Origin: Tunturiibacter gelidiferens | GTDB taxonomy: Bacteria > Acidobacteriota > Terriglobia > Terriglobales > Acidobacteriaceae | Reading direction: 5' to 3' | Length of the DNA stretch: 64,000 bases | Assembly (NCBI RefSeq): GCF_014201335.1 | Contig: NZ_JACHEB010000007.1 | Span: 115,263 to 179,262, forward strand | Shown here: piece after piece, positions 14,101-23,144 of the stretch | How positions within the stretch are numbered: the first letter of the stretch is position 1 | Layout of the letters: the number at the start of each line of letters is the position of its first letter | The notes under the pieces: generated by a model | What the model was told of the DNA's origin: nothing | Seen by the model: only the letters and a program-made list of their open reading frames with translations | Databases searched by the model: none | Position numbers and translations under genes: made by a program

Positions 14101-14731
14101 TAATGCTTCGTCGATTGGCGGGACGACAGTGGTGCCTGCGCAGAATGATATGGATCTGAATGCGGAGGAGGGCAACAGCTCGTTCGATGTGCGACAGCAG
14201 GTGACTGGAAACTGGGTGCTGGAGCTGCCGTTTGGCCCGAACCGGGCCTTCTTGACGAAGGGGGGATTCTGGTCGAAGGCACTGGATGGATTTTCTCTCT
14301 CGGGGGATTTTACGTTTGCTTCGGGAACTTACTTTACCCCGCACTATGTTTCGACGGTAGCGGAGACGGCTACGGGGACCAACAATACGCTGCGGCCGGA
14401 CAGAGTGTCTTCGCAGCCGATTTCGGGCCAGGGGACCATTCTAGACTGGTTCAATACGGCGGCGTTTGCCGCCCCCCCGCCGAATCAATACGGTACGGCG
14501 TCGCGTGGGTCCATCGAGGGACCGGGGATCGCTGTGGCGGACGCTTCCCTGTCGCGGACAGTGGCGCTGGGGGAGACGCGGTCATTTGAGATGAGGGTGA
14601 CGGCGACAAATGTCTTCAACACGGTTCAGTATTCGGGAATCGATTCGACGTTGAACTCGCAGACTTTTGGGCAGGTGACCTCGGCGGCGTCGATGCGGCG
14701 GCTGACGGTGCTGGCGCGGTACCGGTTTTGA
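11153..14731 (+). CDS. Oar-like TonB-dependent outer-membrane receptor with carboxypeptidase-regulatory-like domain
   Basis: This 1192-residue protein has an N-terminal signal region, a CarboxypepD_reg-like beta-sandwich at about residues 75-145 (SGTVKAGAVPLPGVAVTASN...DVNGTFAMTVPRNG), an extended low-complexity region with very long Gly runs (about 280-325), then a plug and large beta-barrel with many Tyr/Asn-rich strands ending in Phe (VLARYRF), the usual barrel C-terminus. This is the Oar-like receptor type expanded in Acidobacteriota, thought to take up large substrates such as glycans or peptides. An alternative start (MKRGEVKV, 11177) would give a cleaner signal peptide. It sits between the DUF5666 and VWFA genes with almost no spacing. 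The ligand is unknown. Confidence 0.88.
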   Translation: MGIVCLGSMKRGEVKVQGLIQGMVVGLVLTGSVWGQAVPPVLPPAPADAQSTSGTPATTVTTPAPAATTSGAGEASGGTISGTVKAGAVPLPGVAVTASNTLTGKKYATTTDVNGTFAMTVPRNGRYVVKAELAAFAADTKEVLINAAGQNGGKPTQVAEFGLQLASRVQQQEERQAAATSAGVARGLQALSVTGDTSGSADATASGGGAAGAQVPTLSGLGGSEAAASDSVTVNGAVGQTNGLAGFSEDDVRERIRDAIAQAQRQGGAVGDIANSVAGMLGGMAGGGGFGGGGGGRGFGGGGGGGGGRGGGGGGGGFRGFNPTQPHGAIFYQGGNGALDATNFSLTGAPVVKPDYSTNRFGVSFTGSPFIPGLVKASTKQFIFLNVTGQRNTTPTNLYGTVPTLAERDGDFSGLTNTVGGVTTPVTLYNPATGQPFVNNQVPVSSQAAALLNYYPAPNIPTTGRQGYNYQTITTAGNNATTAALRYVRNFGQSNSFGGGRRQQQGNGPATLRQNINFNGSYSHSAADNRNIFLPLGGTTETDGYGVTAGYTIGYGKLTNNASINWNRSHATARNYFTNGINPLNGTGITVPKPVIGGEPGIYNGLPSVGISNYTGLTQALPSDVLNQTISFSDFVSYRYKKHNMRYGLDIRRVHADSVGGTNVVGSFTFTGYATQNPASSCTPSTTVTCPVLSPSGYGLADFLLGLPQQSTIQAATEKTYLRANVFDWYAQDDWRVLANLTLNYGLRYEYFSPYVEKDNRLVNLDHNSDFSVVIPVCPVAVAGACGTGAVRSLVNPDRNMYSPRVGFAYRPKLKVFKDTVVRGGYGINFNTGQYATLARNLSSQVPFALTQTNVVGQTGCSPTTLTLANGFDCSTTPVQNNYAANLDYRLGHVQVWNLDIQRTFPLGIVANIGYNGAKGGELDIVRAPNRTASGVLNPGAQPFNYEDSQGFSRFEQLSVNVRKRLQKGVSLQATYHYGHSIDNASSIGGTTVVPAQNDMDLNAEEGNSSFDVRQQVTGNWVLELPFGPNRAFLTKGGFWSKALDGFSLSGDFTFASGTYFTPHYVSTVAETATGTNNTLRPDRVSSQPISGQGTILDWFNTAAFAAPPPNQYGTASRGSIEGPGIAVADASLSRTVALGETRSFEMRVTATNVFNTVQYSGIDSTLNSQTFGQVTSAASMRRLTVLARYRF

Positions 14732-14742
14732 GGAGCGGGGCG

Positions 14743-16971
14743 ATGACTTTGCTGCGGGCTAGGAGCTTGCGACGGGCGGTGAACTTGAATTGGCGTCGAG
14801 TTATGGCTGCGATGCTGGTGGGTGTGATTGCGGGGATGCCTACGGGCGACGGCTGGACGCAGCAGCCGGACCAATCGGGAGGATTCACGCTGAAGGTGCA
14901 GAGCGACATTGTGCTGACCAACGTCGTGGTGCGGGACAAGAAAACGGGCGAGGTGGTGAAAGGCCTGAAGGCGAGCGATTTTACGGTTTTGGAGAATGGG
15001 AAGCCGCAGAAAATTGAGAGCTTCGACTATCAGAATGTCGATGAGGCCGCGGTATTGCGGGAGAAGTCGACCGTGATTGGGAAGTCTACGATTGCGGATC
15101 TGGTGAATGGGGAGTTTGCGGCGAATCCGGCTACGCTGCGGGATCACCGGTTGATCGTGATGTTCTTCGACCTGAGCAGCATGCAGCCTGAGGATATCGA
15201 CCGGGCCGTAGAGTCTGCGCAGGACTATGTGAATAAGAAGATGCAGCCGGCAGACCTGGTGGCACTGGTGAGCATGTCTAGCGGGCTGACCATGGATCAG
15301 GACTTCACCTCGGATAAGAAGGCGCTATTGCGAGGACTCGGCAAGTACAACGGAACGGAAGGAACCGGGTTTGCGAATGGAAATGAAGGGGGAAACTCGG
15401 GCGGGACGGCGGACGATGCTTCGAGCTTTACCTCGGACGACAGCGAGTACAACGCGCTGAACACGGATCGCGAGCTCTATGCAATACGGACGATTGCGAA
15501 GAGTCTCGAGAGGGTGGATCAGCGGAAGAGTCTGTTGTACTTCAGCGGCGGGTTGACGCGACAGGGGATTGAGAACCAGGCGAGTATGCGGGCGGCGACG
15601 AATGAAGCGGTGAAGGCCAACATGGCAATCTATAGCGTCGACTCGCGGGGGCTGGAAGCGCTGCCGCCGGTGGGCAACGCGTCGACTGGAAGTCTACGTG
15701 GAACAGCGGCTTACAGCGGGGGCGCAATGCAGAGTCAGCTGGATGCGAACTTCGGTTCGCAGGAGACTTTGGCAACGCTCTCCTCAGACACTGGCGGTAA
15801 GGCTTTCTTCGATTCGAATGATTTTGCTCCGGCATTTCAGCAGGTACAGCATGACACGGAGGCTTATTACATCGTTGGGTTCCGCTCGACCAATACGGCG
15901 CGGGATGGAAGTTTTCGTCATTTGACGCTCAAGCTGAATCGCACCGATTTGAGGGACGTGAAGCTGGAATACCGGCCCGGATACTACGCTCCGGCAGACT
16001 TCCAACACCAGAAGACAGAAGATCGTGAACAGGCTTTGGTTGAGCAGTTGCGGAGCGACCTTCCGGCGACCGATGTTGCAGTCTATTTGCAGGCGTTGTA
16101 CTTCAGGATGGGAGATAACAAGTTCTTCGTTCCAGTGTCGCTGATTGTGCCGGGTTCCCATATTCATATCGTGAAGAATGGCGACCGGGACAAGGCAAAT
16201 ATCGACATCATTGGGCAGGTGAAGAACGCTGAAGGGATCATCGTTGGCAATGTTCGGGATACGGTGAAGCTGGCGCTCGATGCGGCCCAGCAGGTTCAGC
16301 AGAAGAAGATCCAGTATTCGACGGGATTTACGCTGGCTCCCGGGAGATACCATCTGAAGTTTGTGGTGCGGGAGAACCAGACAGGGGCGATGGGCAGCTT
16401 CGAGACTGATTTGCAGGTGCCGGATCTGAAGAAGAGTCCGCTCAAGCTGAGTTCGATTGTGCTGTCGAGCCAGCGGGTACCGAATACCGCGAAGAAGGCT
16501 GCTAGCCCGCTGGTGCGGGATGGGGTGGAGTGGATTCCGAATGTGCCGCATGTGTTTCGGCAGGATCAGCATCTCTACTTCCTGTACGAGGTCTACGACC
16601 CGGCGAGGGAAAAGGGGGTGGCCGAACCGGCCAGTTCGCCCGGTCTAACGCGGCGTGAGGGCGGACCAGTGAGGGTTCTGACCAGTATTGAGTTCCTGAC
16701 GGGCGGCGTGAAAGTGTATGAAACACCGTTAGTTGAGGCTAGGGTGGTCAACATTCCGGAGCGTGGGGCGGTGGCATTTCAGTTCGACGTGCCGCTGACG
16801 CAGCTGAAGCCGGGAACCTATGTCTGTCAGGTGAACGTGATCGACGACGCTGGTGGGAGCTTCAGCTTTCCGAGGATGGCGATGAATGTTTGGGCCGGGG
16901 CGACGCCGGTTGTAGCTCCCGCTGCGGCCGCCGCGGGGGCGGCACCCTCTGGTGGTCCTACAAAACCATAG
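14743..16971 (+). CDS. VWFA-related-domain secreted protein
   Basis: The protein has about 742 residues. The ATG at 14743 is chosen because AGGAG lies 7 bp upstream; a TTG at 14728 is possible but overlaps the previous stop. After a signal peptide comes a short domain (SDIVLTNVVVRDKKTGEVV...DFTVLENGKPQ) and then a von Willebrand A-like domain (LIVMFFDLSSMQPEDIDRA; D-L-S-S-M resembles the MIDAS DxSxS). This is the acidobacterial VWFA-related family (TIGR03436 type). The C-terminal half is beta-rich and lacks a recognised family, ending in Pro/Ala-rich sequence. It is likely extracytoplasmic and translationally coupled to the receptor gene; function is unknown. Confidence 0.87.
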   Translation: MTLLRARSLRRAVNLNWRRVMAAMLVGVIAGMPTGDGWTQQPDQSGGFTLKVQSDIVLTNVVVRDKKTGEVVKGLKASDFTVLENGKPQKIESFDYQNVDEAAVLREKSTVIGKSTIADLVNGEFAANPATLRDHRLIVMFFDLSSMQPEDIDRAVESAQDYVNKKMQPADLVALVSMSSGLTMDQDFTSDKKALLRGLGKYNGTEGTGFANGNEGGNSGGTADDASSFTSDDSEYNALNTDRELYAIRTIAKSLERVDQRKSLLYFSGGLTRQGIENQASMRAATNEAVKANMAIYSVDSRGLEALPPVGNASTGSLRGTAAYSGGAMQSQLDANFGSQETLATLSSDTGGKAFFDSNDFAPAFQQVQHDTEAYYIVGFRSTNTARDGSFRHLTLKLNRTDLRDVKLEYRPGYYAPADFQHQKTEDREQALVEQLRSDLPATDVAVYLQALYFRMGDNKFFVPVSLIVPGSHIHIVKNGDRDKANIDIIGQVKNAEGIIVGNVRDTVKLALDAAQQVQQKKIQYSTGFTLAPGRYHLKFVVRENQTGAMGSFETDLQVPDLKKSPLKLSSIVLSSQRVPNTAKKAASPLVRDGVEWIPNVPHVFRQDQHLYFLYEVYDPAREKGVAEPASSPGLTRREGGPVRVLTSIEFLTGGVKVYETPLVEARVVNIPERGAVAFQFDVPLTQLKPGTYVCQVNVIDDAGGSFSFPRMAMNVWAGATPVVAPAAAAAGAAPSGGPTKP

Positions 16972-17038
16972 CAAGGTGGCTATTGACAGGGGTTAAATAA
17001 GGGGCCGATGATGATGCCGAAGTCCGTGAGGTCCTCTT

Positions 17039-17947
17039 ATGAGACCGATTCTCCGTTCTACTATCCTCCTTCCCTTACTTGGTCTGGTGCTTGCCAACTC
17101 TCCACTGTCCTCGCAGAAGCTTGCGACGCCCGCCACTCCCGACGCTGACCGCGATCTGCGACACCAAAGCGCAGACTGGTTTGCAATCGAGCCACACCTT
17201 CCTGATCCGCAGACAGCGAGCTGGCAAAAGTTGGAGCTGGCGGCTGATGTGTTGCGTGCCCGGCGATTTCCCGAAGATGCCCTCGATTACTACGGCTATG
17301 CGATGCGTCGCGGCGGTCCACAACAAGACCTTCTGATTCGAATGGGCGTGACGGAACTTGAACTGAGAAACATCACGCTTGCGCGGACTTATTTCCTGCA
17401 GGTGGTTCGTTTGCAGAAGAAGAACGCACAAGGATGGAACAACCTTGGTGCCGCCGAATACGTGGAGGGGCGCTATGGAGCCGCTATCTCCGATTACGGC
17501 AAGGCGATCAAGCTGGACAAAAAATCAGCGATCTATCACTCAAACCTTGGAACCGCGTACTTCGAAGAAAAGAACTTCGAAAGGGCGCGACAGCAGTTTG
17601 ATATTGCGCTGACGATTGATCCGGACATGATGCAACATCACGAAGCGAGCGGCGTAGAGGCCCACATGCTCTCGCCGGCGGACCATGCGCATTATTGTTT
17701 CGAGATCGCCCGGCTCTATGCTCATCGGGGCGACGAAGAAAATATGCTTCGCTACCTGACGCTCTCGAGTGAGGGCGGGTTCGATGTGCTCGGATCGATG
17801 GGGTCGGATGAGGTGCTGGCGAAGTATCGCAAAGACCCACGGGTAATCACCTTGGTTCGAACAGCGACGGCTCTGCGGAACTCGAAGATCTCGGTTGCCG
17901 ATGCGAGGACTGGCGGAGTGCCTTCGCTGCCACAGGCCCATGATTAG
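17039..17947 (+). CDS. Exported TPR-repeat protein
   Basis: The 302-residue product has an N-terminal hydrophobic segment (LLPLLGLVLANSPLSSQ) followed by tetratricopeptide repeats at about residues 60-190; clear units include QGWNNLGAAEYVEGRYGAAI and AIYHSNLGTAYFEEKNFERA, with the Gly/Ala/Tyr spacing of TPRs. TPRs mediate protein-protein interactions; the partner could be a product of the upstream receptor/VWFA operon, which ends 67 bp before. It ends 13 bp before the stop codon of the convergent DUF5522 gene. The specific role is unknown. Confidence 0.8.
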   Translation: MRPILRSTILLPLLGLVLANSPLSSQKLATPATPDADRDLRHQSADWFAIEPHLPDPQTASWQKLELAADVLRARRFPEDALDYYGYAMRRGGPQQDLLIRMGVTELELRNITLARTYFLQVVRLQKKNAQGWNNLGAAEYVEGRYGAAISDYGKAIKLDKKSAIYHSNLGTAYFEEKNFERARQQFDIALTIDPDMMQHHEASGVEAHMLSPADHAHYCFEIARLYAHRGDEENMLRYLTLSSEGGFDVLGSMGSDEVLAKYRKDPRVITLVRTATALRNSKISVADARTGGVPSLPQAHD

Positions 17948-17960
17948 GTTGTGGATTGGA

Positions 17961-18140
17961 CTATTTGTAAGGGCAGTGACGGCAATCTGAGTTGCAACAG
18001 TAGCCACGTTTTCGATGGTAGATGGAGGTGAAGACGAGGTAGGGGCCCTCGTAGTAGAAATCTTCGGGCAGGAGCTCCGGAGGGGTGTCTTCGGGCGGTG
18101 GGGTTGGTGGTGCGTCGACGGGTTTGATGGGATCCTGCAT
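17961..18140 (-). CDS. Small DUF5522-type Cys/His-rich protein (59 aa)
   Basis: A 60-codon frame on the minus strand encodes a Pro/Glu-rich N-terminus followed by LPEDFYYEGPYLVFTSIYH and then KRGYCCNSDCRHCPYK. The Y-x-x-(K)RGYCC-N-xx-CRHCPY signature is that of DUF5522, a small family with conserved cysteines often annotated only as hypothetical. The four Cys and one His suggest metal binding, which is inference. Start ATG is at 18138-18140. It is convergent with the TPR gene and divergent from the GH1 gene 75 bp away. It is short, but the signature is specific. Confidence 0.82.
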   Translation of the reverse strand: MQDPIKPVDAPPTPPPEDTPPELLPEDFYYEGPYLVFTSIYHRKRGYCCNSDCRHCPYK

Positions 18141-18203
18141 TGCTGGGATAATCCTAGTCCAGTCTGAGATCCGCAGGCGGTGCGCTGCGGGACCGTTTTC
18201 TAA

Positions 18204-19751
<1,548 letters not shown>

Positions 19752-19770
19752 AGAGTGTTGTTAAATTGGG

Positions 19771-19808
19771 AGCCTCCAACGAGTGCGAGTCGTGGAGGCT
19801 TTTCTCTT
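19771..19808 (+). terminator. Rho-independent terminator after the GH1 gene
   Basis: Stem GCCTCCAACGA with TCGTGGAGGC (one bulged A) is followed by TTTTCTCTT. The T run is on the plus strand only, so it serves the GH1 gene rather than the convergent egtB. Confidence 0.8.
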
Positions 19809-19836
19809 CGTTCGACATTTTCCGTTGGTGTTGCGT

Positions 19837-21234
19837 TTACTTAGGCGCGTCCTGGGCGAGACGGAGACCTGAGAACTGCCAGCGGGTTGAAGGCGAGAAG
19901 AAGTTGCGATAGGTGGCGCGGATGTGGGTGGCCGGCGTGACGCAAGAGCCTCCACGAAGGATGACCTGGGAGGACATGAACTTGCCGTTATACTCGCCGA
20001 GCGCGCCGGGTAGAGGCTTATAACCGGGGTAGCCTGTGTAGCCGCTGGACGTCCACTCCCAGACATCGCCGAAGATCTGCTGCAGTCCGGGGAGTGCTGA
20101 GGCTGGGGTGGGATGGAGGTTGCCGGTTTCGATGAGATTGGCCTGGACGGTGAGGGGGGGCGTCTGCGGCGAGTTCTGCGGCGGGTACGTCAGGAGCGCG
20201 GGCTGCAAGTCGACCTCTTTGCGCTGGAGCCCGAGTTGGCTGGCGGCGTGTTCCCATTCGAATTCGGTCGGGAGACGGTGGCCGGCCCAGCGAGCGTAGG
20301 CGTCGGCCTCGAAGAAGCTGAGGTGGCAGACAGGGGTCTCGCTGAGGTCGTCGAGCGAGCGAAAACCGTGCATGGTGTAGATCGACCAGCCGGAGTTGGT
20401 GGCTTCGTCGCGACGCCAGTAGAGTGGCGCCTGCCAGCTTTCGGCGCGGTTGGTAGTCCAACCCTCAGAGAGCCAGAGCTCGGGCCGGTTGTAGCCGTTC
20501 TGGTCAATGAAGGCGAGGTACTCGGCGCAGGTGATCAGGCGTGTCGCGAGGCGGTAGGGTGCGAGGTAGACATGATGGCGAGGGGTCTCATTGTCGAAGG
20601 CAAAAGAGGAGACGGATTGGAGAGGATCTCCCGGGTCGGGAGCGAAGCCGATATCGGTGAGGTCGCCGGCATAGTCGATCCAGTCGAGAGGCGGCGCGAT
20701 GGTGTCGAGCCTTTCCTTAGCAGGTGCCTGGACGTACGCAGGGTGCAGTGGGTTGGTGAAGAGGGCGTGCTTGATGTCGGTGGCGATGAGTTCCTGGTGC
20801 TGCTGCTCATGCTCGAGGCCGAGAGCGATGCGGCGGGCGGCTTCATCTTCGAGCGGATGCTGCATCAGTGCTGTCATTGCGGCGTCGACGTGGGTGCGAT
20901 AGGCGAGGATGGCGTCGAGCGGAGGGCGCGAGAAAGAGGCTCGGAGTTTTTTGTCCGGCATCTCGCCTAGCGAGTTGTAGTAGCTGTTGAAGAGCCAGTG
21001 GAAGTCGGGATGGTAGGGCTGGTAGCCTGCGGCAAACTCGCGAAGCACGAAGGTCTCGAAGAACCAGCTGGTGTGGGCGAGATGCCACTTCACCGGACTG
21101 GCCTCAGGAGAGGACTGCACCATCATGTCTTCAGGTGATAATGGGCTAAAAAGATGCTTGGTCGCATGGCGAACGGCCTTGTAGCGGGCGAGGAGCGAAG
21201 TTGCTGCTGCGGTAGCTTCTACGATCTGGGTCAT
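19837..21234 (-). CDS. egtB: Ergothioneine biosynthesis protein EgtB (iron-dependent sulfoxide synthase)
   Basis: The protein has about 465 residues from MTQIVEATA (21234); an in-frame ATG 33 bp upstream is less likely. EgtB joins gamma-glutamylcysteine or cysteine to trimethylhistidine with O2. Architecture: an N-terminal DinB-like helical domain with WHLAHTSWFFE (His54) and the iron-binding HxxxH in LEHEQQHQEL (His142 and His146), then a C-terminal formylglycine-generating-enzyme-like domain (CHLSFFEADAYARWAGHRLP, DVWEWTSSGY, ILRGGSCVTP, RATYRNFFSPSTRWQFSGLR). All three iron histidines are present. No egtD methyltransferase gene is adjacent; it may be elsewhere. Confidence 0.9.
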   Translation of the reverse strand: MTQIVEATAAATSLLARYKAVRHATKHLFSPLSPEDMMVQSSPEASPVKWHLAHTSWFFETFVLREFAAGYQPYHPDFHWLFNSYYNSLGEMPDKKLRASFSRPPLDAILAYRTHVDAAMTALMQHPLEDEAARRIALGLEHEQQHQELIATDIKHALFTNPLHPAYVQAPAKERLDTIAPPLDWIDYAGDLTDIGFAPDPGDPLQSVSSFAFDNETPRHHVYLAPYRLATRLITCAEYLAFIDQNGYNRPELWLSEGWTTNRAESWQAPLYWRRDEATNSGWSIYTMHGFRSLDDLSETPVCHLSFFEADAYARWAGHRLPTEFEWEHAASQLGLQRKEVDLQPALLTYPPQNSPQTPPLTVQANLIETGNLHPTPASALPGLQQIFGDVWEWTSSGYTGYPGYKPLPGALGEYNGKFMSSQVILRGGSCVTPATHIRATYRNFFSPSTRWQFSGLRLAQDAPK

Positions 21235-21385
21235 AGTCTTCTCGCTTGGTGAAGAGATAGCGAACAAAGTTGTGATGCTTTGTTAGAAGGCGAAGTTGCC
21301 GAAAGGTTACCCGAGGTTGAAGCCCGATTGATGTTCACCGTTTAGACGCGGCTCAAGCTCAAAGAGACATTCTGATTCTGACGGC

Positions 21386-22066
21386 CTAAGGTTTGTTGAT
21401 CACACCGAGATCGACCATACCGTTCACGAAATACTGCACGGCAAGCGCCACGAGGAGCAAGCCCATGATGCGGACGAGAATTCTCACGCCAGTCTCCCCC
21501 ATCGCGCGGGCAACGCGGTCGGAGTTTCCCAGGACGAGGTAACAGATTGCCGCGGTAATGAAGATCGACACCAGGATCGCGACCATCTGCCAGCGGTTCT
21601 GCGCCTGACCGACCAGGACCATGACGCTCGTGATTGAGCCAGGACCGGCAAGCATCGGAATTCCAAGGGGAACGATGCCGGCGTCCTCTTTCTGAGCGGC
21701 TTCTGTGGTCTCCTCGGTCGACTCTTGCGTGGGCGATCGTTTGGCTTCGAGCATGTCCAGGCCGATGAGCAGGAGGATGATGCCGCCTGCGATCTCAAAC
21801 GCAGGAAGCGTGATGCCGAACATCTTGAAGATGTATTGTCCTGCAACCGCGAATGCGCTGAGCACGACCAGAGCCGTGATGGAAGCCTTCCACGCCATCT
21901 TTCGTCGACGCGGCGCATCCGCCCCTGCGGTCACCGCAAGAAAGGTGGGCAGAGCAGCGAACGGATCGACGAGAAAGAAGATGGAGCTGAGCGCGAGAAC
22001 AGAAAACTGAACGTACGCGGAATGCTCCAGCCCTCTGAGACTGACGGCATGTGGATTGAACATCAC
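21386..22066 (-). CDS. MarC family integral membrane protein
   Basis: The 226-residue protein has six hydrophobic segments and the MarC/UPF0056 layout: FFLVDPFAALPTFLAVTAGA near the N-terminus (family motif with DP..A.P.F), FEIAGGIILLLIGLDML, and GIPMLAGPGSITSVMVL. A hydrophilic Glu/Thr-rich loop (about residues 115-135) separates the two halves. The family was once linked to multidrug resistance, but no transport substrate is established. The gene is divergent from ilvE, with a short shared promoter region. Confidence 0.88.
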   Translation of the reverse strand: MMFNPHAVSLRGLEHSAYVQFSVLALSSIFFLVDPFAALPTFLAVTAGADAPRRRKMAWKASITALVVLSAFAVAGQYIFKMFGITLPAFEIAGGIILLLIGLDMLEAKRSPTQESTEETTEAAQKEDAGIVPLGIPMLAGPGSITSVMVLVGQAQNRWQMVAILVSIFITAAICYLVLGNSDRVARAMGETGVRILVRIMGLLLVALAVQYFVNGMVDLGVINKP

Positions 22067-22094
22067 TCTCTATTCTCCCACGCCGGGCAGCCGT

Positions 22095-22100
22095 TATAAT
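22095..22100 (+). promoter_or_regulatory. Candidate -10 box of ilvE
   Basis: A perfect TATAAT lies 25 bp before the chosen ilvE start and upstream of its AGGAG ribosome-binding site. No good -35 hexamer is seen 16-18 bp upstream, so the call is tentative. It overlaps an upstream ATG (22099), which argues against using that ATG as the start. Confidence 0.4.
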
Positions 22101-22125
22101 GGTTCTTCAACGCTTAGGAGCGTAC

Positions 22126-23067
22126 ATGCCCATACAGACCACCACGAACATCTGGCACAACGGGAACCTCATTCCCTGGGACAAAGCGCAGATCCACGTC
22201 ATGTCTCACGTCGTTCACTACGGCTCGTCCGTCTTTGAGGGCATTCGCTGCTATGCGCAGCCGAACGCTGCCGGCATCTTCCGCCTTCCGGAACACATGG
22301 CCCGGCTGGTCGATTCGGCCAAGATTTACCGGATGCCGCTTCCCTACACCGTGGAACAGCTTTCGACCGCGGTGATCGATGTGGTCGAGGCTAATGGCGT
22401 CGCTCCGTGCTACATTCGGCCGATTGCGTTTCGTGGCTACGGAGAACTCGGCGTCAATCCGCTGAAGTCACCTGTTGAGGTCTATGTCGCAAACTATCCG
22501 TGGGGCAAGTATGTTCCGGGCACCTCGGGAGCGGATGTCTGCGTTTCGAGCTGGAGCCGGCTCGCGCCGAACACGATGCCGACGCTTGCCAAGGCCGGCG
22601 CGAACTACATGAATTCGCAACTGATTCGCATGGAGGCCGAGATCAACGGTTACTCTGAGGGGATTGGCCTGGATACGAACGGCTACCTCTCCGAGGGGTC
22701 AGGTGAAAACCTATTCCTGGTGCGCGGCGGCGTTCTCTACACTACGCCACTGGCGAACTCGGTGCTGAACGGCATCACGCGCAGCTCCGTTCTTACGCTT
22801 GCGAAGCAGCTTGGCATTGAAGTGGTCGAGCAGGCTCTTCCCCGCGAGATGCTCTACATCTGCGACGAGGCTTTCTTCACGGGTACGGCTGCTGAAGTGA
22901 CACACCTTCGTTCTGTCGATCGCATTCTGGTTGGCGATGGCACGATGGGGCCGATCACGAAGGCGCTGCATGATGAGTTTTTCGGCATCGTGCATGGCAC
23001 GCTTCCCGACCGCTACAACTGGCTGACCCCGGTCAACGTGAAAGTCGCCGAGCCCGTTGGCGTATAA
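22126..23067 (+). CDS. ilvE: Branched-chain amino acid aminotransferase
   Basis: The 313-residue class IV PLP aminotransferase performs the last step of Leu, Ile and Val synthesis. Motifs: the N-terminal HVVHYGSSVFEGIRCY typical of IlvE, the PLP lysine in LAKAGANYMNS (Lys156), and the GLDTNGYLSEGSGENLF signature. The ATG at 22126 is chosen because AGGAG lies 5 bp upstream and the length then fits the family; the longer ATG at 22099 overlaps a TATAAT. A strong terminator follows. It stands alone rather than in an ilv operon. Confidence 0.95.
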   Translation: MPIQTTTNIWHNGNLIPWDKAQIHVMSHVVHYGSSVFEGIRCYAQPNAAGIFRLPEHMARLVDSAKIYRMPLPYTVEQLSTAVIDVVEANGVAPCYIRPIAFRGYGELGVNPLKSPVEVYVANYPWGKYVPGTSGADVCVSSWSRLAPNTMPTLAKAGANYMNSQLIRMEAEINGYSEGIGLDTNGYLSEGSGENLFLVRGGVLYTTPLANSVLNGITRSSVLTLAKQLGIEVVEQALPREMLYICDEAFFTGTAAEVTHLRSVDRILVGDGTMGPITKALHDEFFGIVHGTLPDRYNWLTPVNVKVAEPVGV

Positions 23068-23093
23068 GCAACTTATTTGGTAACAAATAGAGA

Positions 23094-23126
23094 GAGGCAG
23101 CCATAGAGGCTGCCTCTTTTCTTTTT
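23094..23126 (+). terminator. Rho-independent terminator after ilvE
   Basis: A perfect 9-bp stem (GAGGCAGCC with GGCTGCCTC) with a 5-nt loop is followed by TTTTCTTTTT. It lies between convergent genes; in the other direction the tail is only weakly T-rich, so it mainly serves ilvE. Confidence 0.9.
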
Positions 23127-23144
23127 GCGATTGTCGTTACGAGT

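Noticed and set aside
13457..14344. 295-codon minus-strand frame over the TonB-receptor gene
   Set aside because: Antisense in GC-rich sequence, Arg/His/Pro-rich, no family resemblance.
20113..20970. 285-codon plus-strand frame over egtB
   Set aside because: Antisense to a gene with all EgtB motifs; no domain recognised.
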